Source: an alpha proteobacterium SCGC AAA240-E13 | GTDB lineage: Bacteria; Pseudomonadota; Alphaproteobacteria; Pelagibacterales; Pelagibacteraceae | Length of the DNA stretch: 62,602 nucleotides | Reading direction: 5' to 3' | Assembly: GCA_000504625.1 (NCBI GenBank) | Contig: AZHR01000007.1 | Coordinates: 1-62,602, forward strand | Shown: piece after piece, positions 7,146 through 16,662 of the stretch | Numbering within the stretch: position 1 is the stretch's first letter | How the letters are laid out: every line of letters begins with the position of its first letter | Notes under the pieces: generated by a model | Told to the model about the DNA's origin: nothing | Database searches by the model: none | Seen by the model: only the letters and a program-made list of their open reading frames with translations | Position numbers and translations under genes: made by a program

Positions 7146-9533
7146 CTAATGTGTTTGTGCTGGAGTTTTGTCATCTTTATCAGACTTAGGCAATGTTTCG
7201 ACTTCTACCCAATCTACAGGTTTAAGTTCTTTTGTTAGGGCTAATCTTAAAACATTATCAACAGATGAAACGGTTGTTATTTTAATATCTTCTTTAACTT
7301 TTGCTGGAATTTCTGGTAAATCTTTTTCATTATCTTTAGGAATTAATACTTCTTTAATTCCCACCCTATGTGCAGCAATTAGTTTTTCTTTTAAACCTCC
7401 GATTGGTAATACTTGCCCTGTTAAAGTTACCTCTCCTGTCATCGCTATATCTTTTCTAACTGGAATTCCTGTTATAGATGACACAATTGATGTCACCATT
7501 CCAATGCCAGCTGACGGACCATCTTTTGGTGTAGCTCCTTCAGGAACATGGATATGAAAGTCATTTTTTTCAAATAATGGTGGAATAATACCGTAATCTA
7601 GGCTTTTCGATCTAACATAAGATTTTGCTGCTTTTACTGATTCTTGCATAACATCCCCAAGTTTACCTGTAATTTGCATTTTCCCTTTTCCTGGCATATG
7701 AACTGTTTCTATTTTTAAAATTTCACCACCATACTCAGTCCAAGCCAGTCCGGTCGCAATTCCAATTTTGTCTTCAGTTTCAATTTCACCAAATTTAAAT
7801 TTTTTAATACCTAAAAAATTTGATAAATTGTCCGGGTTAATATCAATTTTCTTTCCTTCTCCAGCTACAATTTTTTTGACTGTTTTTCTTGCAAGTTTTG
7901 ATATTTCTCTTTCTAAATTTCTAACTCCAGATTCTTTAGTATAATTTCTAATTACTTCTTGCATCGTATTTTTTGCTATATTCCACTCGCCTTCTTTAAC
8001 TCCATTATATTTAATTTGTTTTGGAAGAAGATAGTTATTTGCAATATTTACTTTTTCATCTTCAGTATAACCAGGAATTCTTATAACTTCTAATCGATCC
8101 AAAAGTGCAGGCAAAATATTCAATGTATTGGCAGTCGTGACAAACATTACATCTGATAAATCATAATCAACTTCTAAATAATGATCATTAAAAGAACAGT
8201 TTTGTTCAGGATCCAAAGCTTCTAATAATGCAGAAGAAGGATCTCCTCTATAGTCTGCTCCCACTTTATCTATTTCATCCAGTAGAAAAAGTGGATTTTT
8301 AGTACCAGCTTTTTTCATTTGTTGCACAATTTTGCCGGGTAAAGATCCTATATAGGTTCTTCTGTGTCCTCTGATCTCAGCTTCATCTCTGATACCACCT
8401 AAAGACATTCTTACAAATTGCCTACCCGTTGCTCTTGCAATAGATTTTCCAAGAGATGTTTTTCCAACTCCTGGAGGACCAACCAAACATAATATGGGTC
8501 CCTTAATTTTATCTATTCTCTGTTGAACTGCTAAATATTCAATTATTCTTTCTTTAACTTTTTCCAAACCATAATGATCTTCATCTAAAATCTTTGTGGC
8601 TTTATTTAAATCATTGTAAACCTTATTTTTTTTGTACCAAGGCAGATCAATCATCCAGTCTAAATAATTTCTAACTACAGTAGCCTCAGCAGACATTGGG
8701 CTCATTGATTTTAGTTTTTTTAGTTCCGATAAACACTTTTTTGTTATGTCTTTTGGCATCTTTGCCTTTATTATAGCCCTATGAAGACTGCTTGCTTCAT
8801 CTTTACCTTCTTCAATTTCGCCAAGTTCCTTTTGAATTGCCTTTAATTGTTCATTTAAATAATACTCTCTTTGTGTTTTCTCCATTTGGTTTTTAACTCG
8901 ACCTCTAATTCGCTTCTCAACACCAATAATACTTACTTCATGATCCAGAATTTCAATGATATTATTAATTCTTTTCTTAACATCTAAAATTTCAAATAAC
9001 TGCTGCTTTTCTAAAATTGAAACATTTAAATGGGACGCTATATTGTCAATAATTTGAGAAGGATCCTTTAATAACTTTAAGCTGTTTAGAGTTTCGATTG
9101 AAACCTTTCTATTAATAGTACTTAATTTTTCAAGTCTCCGTAAAGCGGTTATTGCCAGTGGATAAAGATCATCTTTTTCGTTTAGAACATCTTCCGAATA
9201 CGATATTTTACAGGTTATAAATTCACCTTTCTCACTGAAGTCTAAAATCTTAACTCTCTTATTCCCTTCAACTAATACTTTTACAGTGCCATCAGGTAAT
9301 TTAAGTAACTGAAGGATTGAACATTCACATCCATAAATAAAAATATCATCTTTCCCTGGATCATCAATTTCAGAATTTTTTTGGGTAACCAATATAATTT
9401 TTTTATCACTTTTCATTACCTCATTTAATGCAGTAATTGATTTTTCCCTTCCAACAAATAAAGGAACCATCATATGAGGAAATACAACAACGTCTCTTAA
9501 TGGCAATAAAGGGTATATATTTTCATTATCCAT
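7146..9533 (-). CDS. lon: ATP-dependent protease Lon
   Basis: 795 aa, full length. The order is an N-terminal substrate-binding domain (residues about 1-200), a coiled region, an AAA+ ATPase with Walker A GPPGVGKTS near residue 355 and Walker B FLLDEIDKV, then the Ser/Lys protease domain. The catalytic serine is in PKDGPSAG near residue 675, with the Lys about 43 residues later (GGLKEKLIAA). It degrades misfolded cytosolic proteins. It is the last gene of tig-clpP-clpX-lon, a conserved alphaproteobacterial order, and lies 41 nt after clpX. Confidence 0.98.
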   Translation of the reverse strand: MDNENIYPLLPLRDVVVFPHMMVPLFVGREKSITALNEVMKSDKKIILVTQKNSEIDDPGKDDIFIYGCECSILQLLKLPDGTVKVLVEGNKRVKILDFSEKGEFITCKISYSEDVLNEKDDLYPLAITALRRLEKLSTINRKVSIETLNSLKLLKDPSQIIDNIASHLNVSILEKQQLFEILDVKKRINNIIEILDHEVSIIGVEKRIRGRVKNQMEKTQREYYLNEQLKAIQKELGEIEEGKDEASSLHRAIIKAKMPKDITKKCLSELKKLKSMSPMSAEATVVRNYLDWMIDLPWYKKNKVYNDLNKATKILDEDHYGLEKVKERIIEYLAVQQRIDKIKGPILCLVGPPGVGKTSLGKSIARATGRQFVRMSLGGIRDEAEIRGHRRTYIGSLPGKIVQQMKKAGTKNPLFLLDEIDKVGADYRGDPSSALLEALDPEQNCSFNDHYLEVDYDLSDVMFVTTANTLNILPALLDRLEVIRIPGYTEDEKVNIANNYLLPKQIKYNGVKEGEWNIAKNTMQEVIRNYTKESGVRNLEREISKLARKTVKKIVAGEGKKIDINPDNLSNFLGIKKFKFGEIETEDKIGIATGLAWTEYGGEILKIETVHMPGKGKMQITGKLGDVMQESVKAAKSYVRSKSLDYGIIPPLFEKNDFHIHVPEGATPKDGPSAGIGMVTSIVSSITGIPVRKDIAMTGEVTLTGQVLPIGGLKEKLIAAHRVGIKEVLIPKDNEKDLPEIPAKVKEDIKITTVSSVDNVLRLALTKELKPVDWVEVETLPKSDKDDKTPAQTH

Positions 9534-9574
9534 TACTCAAATATGGTTATAATTATGAATATTTCAACAAAAAT

Positions 9575-10840
9575 CTACGCTGCTGAGGATTTTTCCGTTT
9601 TATTTTTGTTCTTAGAATAAACAATAATAGGTTCAATTTTAGCTGCTACCACTGTTTGATCAATAATAACTTCTTCTACGTTTTCTTGACTTGGTAAATC
9701 AAACATTGTTTTCAAAAGGAGAGATTCAAGTATATTACGTAGTCCTCTTGCTCCAGTTTTTTTTGTAATTGCTTTTTTTGCAATCCCAGATAACGCTTCA
9801 TCTACGAAAGTTAGTTTTACCCCTTCAAATCTAAAAATTTGTTGATACTGTTTAATTAGTGAGTTTTTTGGTTCTTTTAAAATTTTTACTAACGATTTTT
9901 CATCTAAATCTCCAAGTGTAGCAACTATTGGCATTCTACCAATAAATTCTGGAATTAAACCATATTTTAACAAATCCTCTGGTTCCAAAGTTTTAATAAC
10001 TTCTCCAGCTTTTTTGTCATCCGCACTTCTAACTTCAGCACCAAAACCAATTGAAGTTCCTTTGTTTCGTTGAGAAATAATTTTATCTAAACCAGCAAAG
10101 GCTCCGCCACAAATAAATAAAATATTGGTTGTATCAACCTGTAAAAATTCTTGCTGAGGATGTTTTCTTCCTCCTTGCGGAGGTACACTAGCGATTGTTC
10201 CTTCCATGATTTTAAGTAAAGCTTGCTGAACTCCTTCACCTGATACATCCCTTGTGATAGAAGGATTTTCAGATTTCCTGCTTATTTTATCAACTTCATC
10301 AATATAAACAATTCCACTTTGTGCCTTTTCAACGTTATAATCGGCAGCTTGTAAAAGTTTTAAAATTATATTTTCTACATCTTCTCCAACATAACCTGCT
10401 TCTGTAAGAGTAGTAGCATCTGCCATAGTGAACGGCACATCTAATATTCTTGCCAATGTTTGAGCTAACAAAGTTTTTCCGCAACCTGTAGGTCCAACTA
10501 ATAATACGTTGGATTTCGCTAATTCTACTTCTTTATTGTTTTTTGTTTCATAATTTAATCGCTTATAATGATTGTGAACGGCCACTGATAAAACTTCTTT
10601 TGCATGCTTTTGACCAATAACATATTCATCTAATACATTACAAATTTCTTTGGGAGAAGGAACTCCTTCTTGATATTTAACTAATGTATCTTTGTTTTCT
10701 TCTTTAATAATGTCCATACACAGTTCAACACATTCATCACAAATGAATACTGTTGGACCCGCTATAAGCTTTTTAACTTCATGCTGGCTTTTTCCACAAA
10801 AAGAACAGTAAAGAATATTTTTATTATTTTTGTTGCTCAT
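9575..10840 (-). CDS. clpX: ATP-dependent Clp protease ATP-binding subunit ClpX
   Basis: 421 aa. The N-terminal zinc-binding domain has two Cys pairs, CSFC at about residue 12 and CDEC near residue 34. The AAA+ module follows with Walker A GPTGCGKT near residue 117, Walker B IVYIDEVDKI, and the RNKG and GYVGEDVE pore-loop motifs. ClpX unfolds tagged substrates and feeds them to ClpP, encoded 88 nt upstream on the same strand. Length and motifs are ordinary. Confidence 0.98.
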   Translation of the reverse strand: MSNKNNKNILYCSFCGKSQHEVKKLIAGPTVFICDECVELCMDIIKEENKDTLVKYQEGVPSPKEICNVLDEYVIGQKHAKEVLSVAVHNHYKRLNYETKNNKEVELAKSNVLLVGPTGCGKTLLAQTLARILDVPFTMADATTLTEAGYVGEDVENIILKLLQAADYNVEKAQSGIVYIDEVDKISRKSENPSITRDVSGEGVQQALLKIMEGTIASVPPQGGRKHPQQEFLQVDTTNILFICGGAFAGLDKIISQRNKGTSIGFGAEVRSADDKKAGEVIKTLEPEDLLKYGLIPEFIGRMPIVATLGDLDEKSLVKILKEPKNSLIKQYQQIFRFEGVKLTFVDEALSGIAKKAITKKTGARGLRNILESLLLKTMFDLPSQENVEEVIIDQTVVAAKIEPIIVYSKNKNKTEKSSAA

Positions 10841-10928
10841 AAATTTTTAACGAATCAATTCAACCACTTTATTATATGTGATAGATCATAATCAAGTATG
10901 TGTTGCATATAGAACTAAATGTAGGGGT

Positions 10929-11540
10929 CTAATCTCTTTTTGCTACAACTTTATCTATTAATCCAAATTGTTTTGCTTCTTGGGGTGTCATAAATTTATC
11001 TCGTTCAAGGGCATTTTTAATTTCTTCAACAGTACGTCCTGTATGCTTTGAATAAATTTCATTCAATCTTTTTTTTAGTAACATAATTTCATTTGCATGG
11101 ATTTCAATATCGGTAGCTTGTCCTTGAAAGCCTGCAGAAGGTTGATGGACCATAATTCTAGAGTTTGGAAGTGAAAATCGTTTATTTTTTTCTCCTGCAG
11201 CTAAAAGAAAAGAACCCATAGAAGATGCCTGACCAATACACAAAGTGGAAACTGGTGATTTAATGTATTGCATAGTATCATAAACACCTAACCCAGCAGT
11301 AACTAATCCCCCGGGACAATTAATGTAGAAAAAAATTTCTTTTTTAGGATTCTCTGATTCTAAGAATAACAACTGCGCAGTTATTAAAGTTGCAACATTG
11401 TCATTAATTGTACCAACTAAAAAAATTATTCTTTCCTTTAAAAGCCTAGAATATATATCATAAGCTCTTTCGCCACGGTTTGATTGTTCAACAACCATTG
11501 GAATCAGATTATTCATGTGCTCTTGAATTTTATCAGTCAT
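10929..11540 (-). CDS. clpP: ATP-dependent Clp protease proteolytic subunit ClpP
   Basis: 203 aa, standard length. The catalytic serine lies in GQASSMGSFLL near residue 102, the catalytic histidine in RIMVHQPSAG near residue 127, and the conserved Asp follows in the ERDKFMTPQEA segment. It forms the peptidase chamber for ClpX. It is placed between tig (30 nt upstream) and clpX (88 nt downstream), the usual order. Confidence 0.98.
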   Translation of the reverse strand: MTDKIQEHMNNLIPMVVEQSNRGERAYDIYSRLLKERIIFLVGTINDNVATLITAQLLFLESENPKKEIFFYINCPGGLVTAGLGVYDTMQYIKSPVSTLCIGQASSMGSFLLAAGEKNKRFSLPNSRIMVHQPSAGFQGQATDIEIHANEIMLLKKRLNEIYSKHTGRTVEEIKNALERDKFMTPQEAKQFGLIDKVVAKRD

Positions 11541-11570
11541 ATTGCGATTCGATTCTTATACAACTAGTAA

Positions 11571-12950
11571 TTACTTTTTGCTAACTTTTTTTGTTTTATG
11601 TTGTTTTTTTGTTGCAGTGTTTTGGTTTTTCTGTTGTGTTAGAGTTTGCTTACTGGGTTTTTTACCTTGATCTAGTATAATTTCATCTGCCTCTTTTATA
11701 GACAGAATTTTATTTGTGGATTTAGCCTTTTCCTTTATCAAAGAAATAATTTTATCTTCATAAATTCCTCCTCGCAAACTTTCAACCGCTGAAACGTTTT
11801 TTTGATAATATTCTGTCACTTGTTTTGATTGACCGGGCATCATTTGAATTTGTTTTTGAATTTCTCTTTTTACTTCCTCTTCGCCAACTTTTAAATTATT
11901 TTGTTCTCCGAACTCATTTAAAATTAAACCAACTTTAATTCTCTTTTTTGCTGTCATTTCATGTGTTTTTTGACTTTTTTCAATTTCTTCATTTTTCATT
12001 CCCTGAGTAATGAGTTCTACTTCTTGTTTAATAAGGCTTTCTGGAATTTGTATATCTTTAAATTTATCCAATTGATCTAGAATCTCTTTTTTAGTGATTG
12101 TATCTAGAGTAGTCTTGTACTGATTTTTAATTTGTTTTGAAACAATTGTCTTTAAATCATTTAAATTTTTTGCACCAATAGTTTTCGCAAATTCATCATC
12201 AATTTTAACTTCATGCGTTTGTTTTATATTTATAATTTTACAAAAAAATTTAGCTTTTTTATTTGAATACTCTTTATGTGGATAATTTTCTGGCAGAGTA
12301 ACGTATACTATTTTATCACTGTTTTTAGTTACACCCATTAACTGTTTATCGAAATCTTTAATAAATAAATCTTTTCCTAAAATAACTTGAGTATTTTTAC
12401 CTTCTCCTCCCTCAAAATCTTTTCCTTCAATTGTTGCCTTGTAATCAAAAACAACAAGATCTCCTTGTTTAGCACTTTCCCCTTGTTTGATGTCTTTAAA
12501 ATTATGTTGATTTTTTGCAATTTCTTTTATTTTTTTATCAACATCATGTTGAGAAGTTTTAATTTCATAATTCACAATTTTAACTTCTTCTATTCCTTTT
12601 ATTTTTATTTTAGGTAATTGCTCAACATGAATTGTATATTCTAGATCCTTGTCTTCACCGTGACTTTTAAGATCTATTTGAGGCTGACCAGCAACTTTAA
12701 TTTTATTATCTTCTAAAGCTTTCGTAGAAGACTCTTTTAAAACTTTATCAAGAACTTCTCCATAAACAACTTTCCCAAATTGTCTTTTTAAGATTTCTAC
12801 AGGCACTTTACCTGGTCTAAATCCTTTTAAATTTACATTTTTCTTTAATTCTTCAAATCTGCCAGTAATTTGATCACTGATTGTTTTTTTATCAATGATC
12901 ACTTTTAGATTGGTCTTCAACCCCTTTTTTGAATCTATTGTTACTTTCAT
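11571..12950 (-). CDS. tig: Trigger factor (ribosome-associated chaperone and prolyl isomerase)
   Basis: 459 aa, a little longer than E. coli Tig (432). The ribosome-binding signature GFRPGKVP is near residue 41. An FKBP-like domain follows (residues about 155-240, containing GDLVVFDYKA and FEGGEGKN), then the long helical C-terminal chaperone domain. The last 35 residues are a low-complexity Lys/Gln/Thr tail (ending KTKKVSKK), which accounts for the extra length. It binds nascent chains at the ribosome exit. First gene of the tig-clpP-clpX-lon block. Confidence 0.97.
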   Translation of the reverse strand: MKVTIDSKKGLKTNLKVIIDKKTISDQITGRFEELKKNVNLKGFRPGKVPVEILKRQFGKVVYGEVLDKVLKESSTKALEDNKIKVAGQPQIDLKSHGEDKDLEYTIHVEQLPKIKIKGIEEVKIVNYEIKTSQHDVDKKIKEIAKNQHNFKDIKQGESAKQGDLVVFDYKATIEGKDFEGGEGKNTQVILGKDLFIKDFDKQLMGVTKNSDKIVYVTLPENYPHKEYSNKKAKFFCKIINIKQTHEVKIDDEFAKTIGAKNLNDLKTIVSKQIKNQYKTTLDTITKKEILDQLDKFKDIQIPESLIKQEVELITQGMKNEEIEKSQKTHEMTAKKRIKVGLILNEFGEQNNLKVGEEEVKREIQKQIQMMPGQSKQVTEYYQKNVSAVESLRGGIYEDKIISLIKEKAKSTNKILSIKEADEIILDQGKKPSKQTLTQQKNQNTATKKQHKTKKVSKK

Positions 12951-12987
12951 AACTTTTTATATAACATATTATAAATCACACAAACAT

Positions 12988-13072
12988 TGGTGGGCAATGA
13001 GGGAGTCGAACCCACACACCTTGCGGTATATGATCCTAAATCATACGCGTCTGCCAGTTCCGCCAATTGCCC
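12988..13072 (-). tRNA. tRNA-Leu (TAG)
   Basis: The minus strand gives a class II tRNA of 85 nt. It has acceptor stem GGGCAAT/ATTGCCC, an encoded CCA, a long variable arm (ACCGCAAGGT) and a TTTAGGA anticodon loop with anticodon TAG. The T arm contains GGTTCGACTCC. It sits alone between the NCS2 permease gene and tig. Confidence 0.96.
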
Positions 13073-13130
13073 AACTCTATAGCAACATTTCATTTGTTGC
13101 TTTTAATTAGTCAACTTTATAAATTATTTA

Positions 13131-14459
13131 TTACTTTTTAGGAAGTGTAGTGTTTAAAATAAATGCTAATAATCCTGCAGGAATTAATCCGGTTGTTAAC
13201 AGTAGTTTTAATTTAATTCCAAAATCAGGTATCTGAGCAACAAATTGTGGAAGCAAAGACATACCAATACCAAAAGAAAGTGACAAAGCTAATATTAAAA
13301 TGTTTCTTTGATTCATTTCAGATTGTGAAATTAACTTAATACCCGCCGCTGTGATTAAACCAAACATGATGATAGCCGCACCACCAATTACCGATTCTGG
13401 CATTGCAGCAATAATTCCACCAAGTTTTGGAAATAGTCCTAACAAAATTAACATTATACCAGCAACGGTACCTACGTGTCTGCTAATAACTCCAGTAAAC
13501 GCAACTAGGCCAGCGTTTTGTGAATAAGAAGTATTTGGCATAGCGTTAAAAATTGATCCAAAAGCAGTACCAAGTCCATCAGCCATAATACCACCTGACA
13601 ATTCTTTATCTGTTGCTTCTCTGTTTGCTCCCCCCATTGTCGTAGCACTTATATCTCCAATGGTTTCAATTGTAGTTACAATAGCCATAAACAGCATCAA
13701 AACAACAGCTGCAGTATCCCATGCTATTCCATATTGAAAAGGCATTGGCATTGCAAACCAGGCTGCAGAAGTTATTTTTCCATAGTTAATCATTCCCATT
13801 AACATTGCTACTATATAGCCAGCAACCATCCCGATTAAAATTGAAGCTGAAGAGACCATTCCTTTTCCTTTTTGGTGAGCTATAAGTGCAACTATTAAAA
13901 CTGTAAAAGCTATAATTAAATGATTAGCATTTCCAAAAATTTCAGGTTTGTTATTCATTAGCCATCCACCACCACCCGCATACATAAATCCAACTTTAAG
14001 AAGACTAACGCCAATCATTAACACAACGATTCCTGTTACTAATGGTGGAAACATATGCCTGATTGGTTTTAACATTCTACCAATCCAGATTTGGAAAATT
14101 CCTCCTATAAATGCTGCGGTAAAAACTACTCCTAAACCTACTTTCGCAAAGGGTGCCATTACTGGAATAAAAGCAAAACTTGTTCCTTGAATAATTGGTA
14201 GTCTTGAACCAATATTTTTATAACCTACTGTTTGTATTATTGTTGCTACTCCAGCAACAAATAATGCCATTTGAATTAAAAAAATCTTTTCGTCAGTAGT
14301 TTGTCCAAAAATGCCTGCAATAATTATTGGAACAGTAATGTTTCCAGCAAACATCGCCAATACATGCTGTATACCTAAAGGTATCAGCTGGTTAAGTGGA
14401 AGTTTCTTATTACTGCCACCACTACCACGAATTCTTTTTGATCTTCTCCCTCTCGCCAT
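13131..14459 (-). CDS. NCS2 nucleobase:cation symporter (uracil/xanthine permease family)
   Basis: 442 aa, polytopic, with about 12-14 hydrophobic segments after a basic N-terminus (RGRRSKRIRGSGG). Family marks include PIIQGTSFAF near residue 89, the substrate-site region with ETIGDISAT, and the conserved NTSYSQNAGLV motif. NCS2 carriers import xanthine, urate or uracil with protons. An allantoin-degradation cluster at 41-45 kb gives a possible use for imported purines, though it is distant. Which nucleobase is transported is not readable from the sequence. Confidence 0.87.
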   Translation of the reverse strand: MARGRRSKRIRGSGGSNKKLPLNQLIPLGIQHVLAMFAGNITVPIIIAGIFGQTTDEKIFLIQMALFVAGVATIIQTVGYKNIGSRLPIIQGTSFAFIPVMAPFAKVGLGVVFTAAFIGGIFQIWIGRMLKPIRHMFPPLVTGIVVLMIGVSLLKVGFMYAGGGGWLMNNKPEIFGNANHLIIAFTVLIVALIAHQKGKGMVSSASILIGMVAGYIVAMLMGMINYGKITSAAWFAMPMPFQYGIAWDTAAVVLMLFMAIVTTIETIGDISATTMGGANREATDKELSGGIMADGLGTAFGSIFNAMPNTSYSQNAGLVAFTGVISRHVGTVAGIMLILLGLFPKLGGIIAAMPESVIGGAAIIMFGLITAAGIKLISQSEMNQRNILILALSLSFGIGMSLLPQFVAQIPDFGIKLKLLLTTGLIPAGLLAFILNTTLPKK

Positions 14460-14545
14460 AAAGCAGAAACATAAACAAACCTAAACTATTTTCAAGGGAA
14501 TTTTTTATATAATATTGGTTATTTTTCTGTTAATTCATCTAAATT

Positions 14546-14986
14546 ATGGGGAAAGTCCATAATATTTGTATTGCTGAAGATCATGGCAAAAAAGTGAAGA
14601 GCGTTAAAGAGGTAGAGGTAATTGCGGGTAAGGGATTAGTTAATTATAGACATTATAAACTTGATAATAAAGGAAGACAGCAAATTACGCTTATCGAAAT
14701 TGAAAATATCGATTACTATAATAAGATAACCAATACGTCTATTTCCCCAGAAGAATTTAGAAGCAATATTGTTACTCGAGGTACTAAACTTAATGATTTG
14801 GTAGGCAGAGAATTTTTCGTTGGAAATATAAAACTAAAAGCTCACGACTTATGTAGGCCATGTAAATATTTACAAAAAACTTTAAATCAAGAAAATTCAA
14901 TTAAAGAACTTTTGCATAAAGGTGGATTAAGGTGCAAAATACTAAATGATGGAAAAATTTTTGTTGGTGATGAAATAAAATTATGA
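14546..14986 (+). CDS. MOSC-domain protein
   Basis: 146 aa, consisting of little more than a MOSC (MoCo sulfurase C-terminal) beta-barrel. The family's conserved blocks are seen: EFRSNIVTRG near residue 72, LVGREFFVGN near residue 86, and the conserved Cys region LCRPCKYL near residue 102. Small stand-alone MOSC proteins (YiiM-like) are linked to molybdenum-cofactor or sulfur-transfer chemistry. No molybdenum-enzyme gene is nearby. It overlaps the following GNAT gene by 4 nt (ATGA), so the two are probably coupled. Confidence 0.75.
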   Translation: MGKVHNICIAEDHGKKVKSVKEVEVIAGKGLVNYRHYKLDNKGRQQITLIEIENIDYYNKITNTSISPEEFRSNIVTRGTKLNDLVGREFFVGNIKLKAHDLCRPCKYLQKTLNQENSIKELLHKGGLRCKILNDGKIFVGDEIKL

Positions 14987-15660
14987 AACAAAAAATTGGT
15001 TATCCTGTAAATTTCCGAAAAGCTAAATTACCTTCTAAAAAAAAATTACTGGGGAAATATTGTCACTTAGAACCTTTAAATATAAAAAAACATGCCAAAA
15101 ATTTATTTAAAAATTTTTCTTTAGATAAAAAAAATATAATATGGAACTATTTACCTTATGGACCATTTAAAAGTTATGGAAGTTTTAAAAAATGGTTAAA
15201 ATCTTTCTGTTTAAATAAAGATCCGTTTTTTTATGCAATTTATTCAAAAAAACATAAGCAATACTGTGGTATGGCAAGTTATTTAAGAATAATACCAGAA
15301 CATGGCTCAATAGAAGTGGGTCATATAAATTATTCTCCTATTTTACAAAATACTGTTGAAGGAACAGAGACGATGTATCTAATGATGAAAAATACTTTTG
15401 AGGTTTTGGGTAATCGCAGATATGAGTGGAAATGTAATAATTTAAATTCTGCATCAAAAAATGCTGCAAAAAGATTAGGTTTTAAATTTGAAGGAATTTT
15501 TAGACAAATGTTTATATTTAAAGGAAGAAATAGAGATACTGCTTGGTTTTCAATCATAGACAAAGATTGGAAAAAATTAAAAAAAAATTACAATAAATAT
15601 TTAAAAAAATCTAATTTTAATAATAAATTAATTCAAAGAAAAAAACTGAAGTTAATTTAA
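14983..15660 (+). CDS. GNAT-family N-acetyltransferase (RimJ/RimL type)
   Basis: 225 aa. The fold marks are the N-terminal CHLEPLNIKKHA strand-helix, IEVGHINYSP near residue 110, and the C-terminal NLNSASKNAAKRLGFKFEG. The last is the acetyl-CoA-binding and Asn/Ser-Ala region typical of RimJ/RimL and of proteins acetylating small amines. It starts within the last codon of the MOSC gene and its 3' end overlaps the convergent oxidoreductase gene by 9 bp. Substrate unknown. Confidence 0.8.
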   Translation: MKQKIGYPVNFRKAKLPSKKKLLGKYCHLEPLNIKKHAKNLFKNFSLDKKNIIWNYLPYGPFKSYGSFKKWLKSFCLNKDPFFYAIYSKKHKQYCGMASYLRIIPEHGSIEVGHINYSPILQNTVEGTETMYLMMKNTFEVLGNRRYEWKCNNLNSASKNAAKRLGFKFEGIFRQMFIFKGRNRDTAWFSIIDKDWKKLKKNYNKYLKKSNFNNKLIQRKKLKLI

Positions 15661-16662
15661 TTTTTCAAATAATTTTTCCTTCCATTTATCTAGAATAAGC
15701 ATATTGTTAAGGGAACTTTTCCAGGTCATAGCCGGAAACTTTCCTTCTTTTTTATCATCTAAAATTAATTGGCTGGCTACATGTATTTGATTAGCAAAAA
15801 TACTTTTTTTTGAATTAACAAATGTTTTGTAATATCTTTTATTTATTTTTATCTCAATCAAACTTTTTTTTTCAGGAAGCCAAGGCGTATTTATCAAAAT
15901 ACTCCCCTTTGTTCCTGTGATTAATGTTTGGTTCTTCATGTTTAATCTAATAGCAGTCCCTACTGTGGCAATAATTTTATTACTAAATTTCAAAGTAACA
16001 TAAGCGCAATCTTCAACACCTGTGCTGCACAAAGAACCCGATACATCCAAAATCTCTGGTTCAACCAATTTGTCTTTCTCTTTTATATTGGCTATCAAAC
16101 TTGAAAAAGAAACTGGATAACAACCAACATCTAAAATTGCTCCACCACCTAGTTTTGGATCAAATAGTCTTGAATGAGGATCAAATTTACGGTGCGAAAA
16201 TCCAAATGTTGTATCAATTGTCTTAACATCACCTATTTCTCCTTGAATAATTTTATTTATTACTAATTTGGTCTGTGGATGAGTACGATATGCTATAGCC
16301 TCTAAAAAAAAAATATTTGATTTATTTAATTCATCAAAAACTCTAATTGCATCTGAATAATTAGTCGTAACTGGTTTTTCACATAGTATATTTTTTTTTG
16401 CTCGAGTAGCTTTTAAAATAATATCAGCATGTGTATTATTAAGTGTAGAGATATAAATTGAATTGATTTGAGTGCAGTTTAAGAATTCTTCGTAAGAATT
16501 AAATCTAAACTTGTTTTCGATATTATACAGATCTCCAAAATTTTTAAGACGTTCAACGCTTTTACTTGCGATTGCCAATAAATTTGCATTTTTAACTTCA
16601 TTTATTGAACTAGCAAATCTGTCTGCCATCTTTCCTAGGCCAATTATTCCCCAATTTATCAT
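15652..16662 (-). CDS. Gfo/Idh/MocA-family NAD(P)-dependent oxidoreductase
   Basis: 336 aa. The N-terminal Rossmann fold begins INWGIIGLGKMADRF. The family motif LCEKPVT follows (Lys-Pro of the EKP motif near residue 96), and the C-terminal sheet domain contains GGGAILDVGCYPVS. Enzymes of this family oxidise or reduce sugars, inositols or dihydrodiols. It overlaps the glycosyltransferase-like gene upstream by 4 nt, so the pair probably forms one transcription unit acting on a sugar. Specific substrate not assignable. Confidence 0.85.
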   Translation of the reverse strand: MINWGIIGLGKMADRFASSINEVKNANLLAIASKSVERLKNFGDLYNIENKFRFNSYEEFLNCTQINSIYISTLNNTHADIILKATRAKKNILCEKPVTTNYSDAIRVFDELNKSNIFFLEAIAYRTHPQTKLVINKIIQGEIGDVKTIDTTFGFSHRKFDPHSRLFDPKLGGGAILDVGCYPVSFSSLIANIKEKDKLVEPEILDVSGSLCSTGVEDCAYVTLKFSNKIIATVGTAIRLNMKNQTLITGTKGSILINTPWLPEKKSLIEIKINKRYYKTFVNSKKSIFANQIHVASQLILDDKKEGKFPAMTWKSSLNNMLILDKWKEKLFEKLN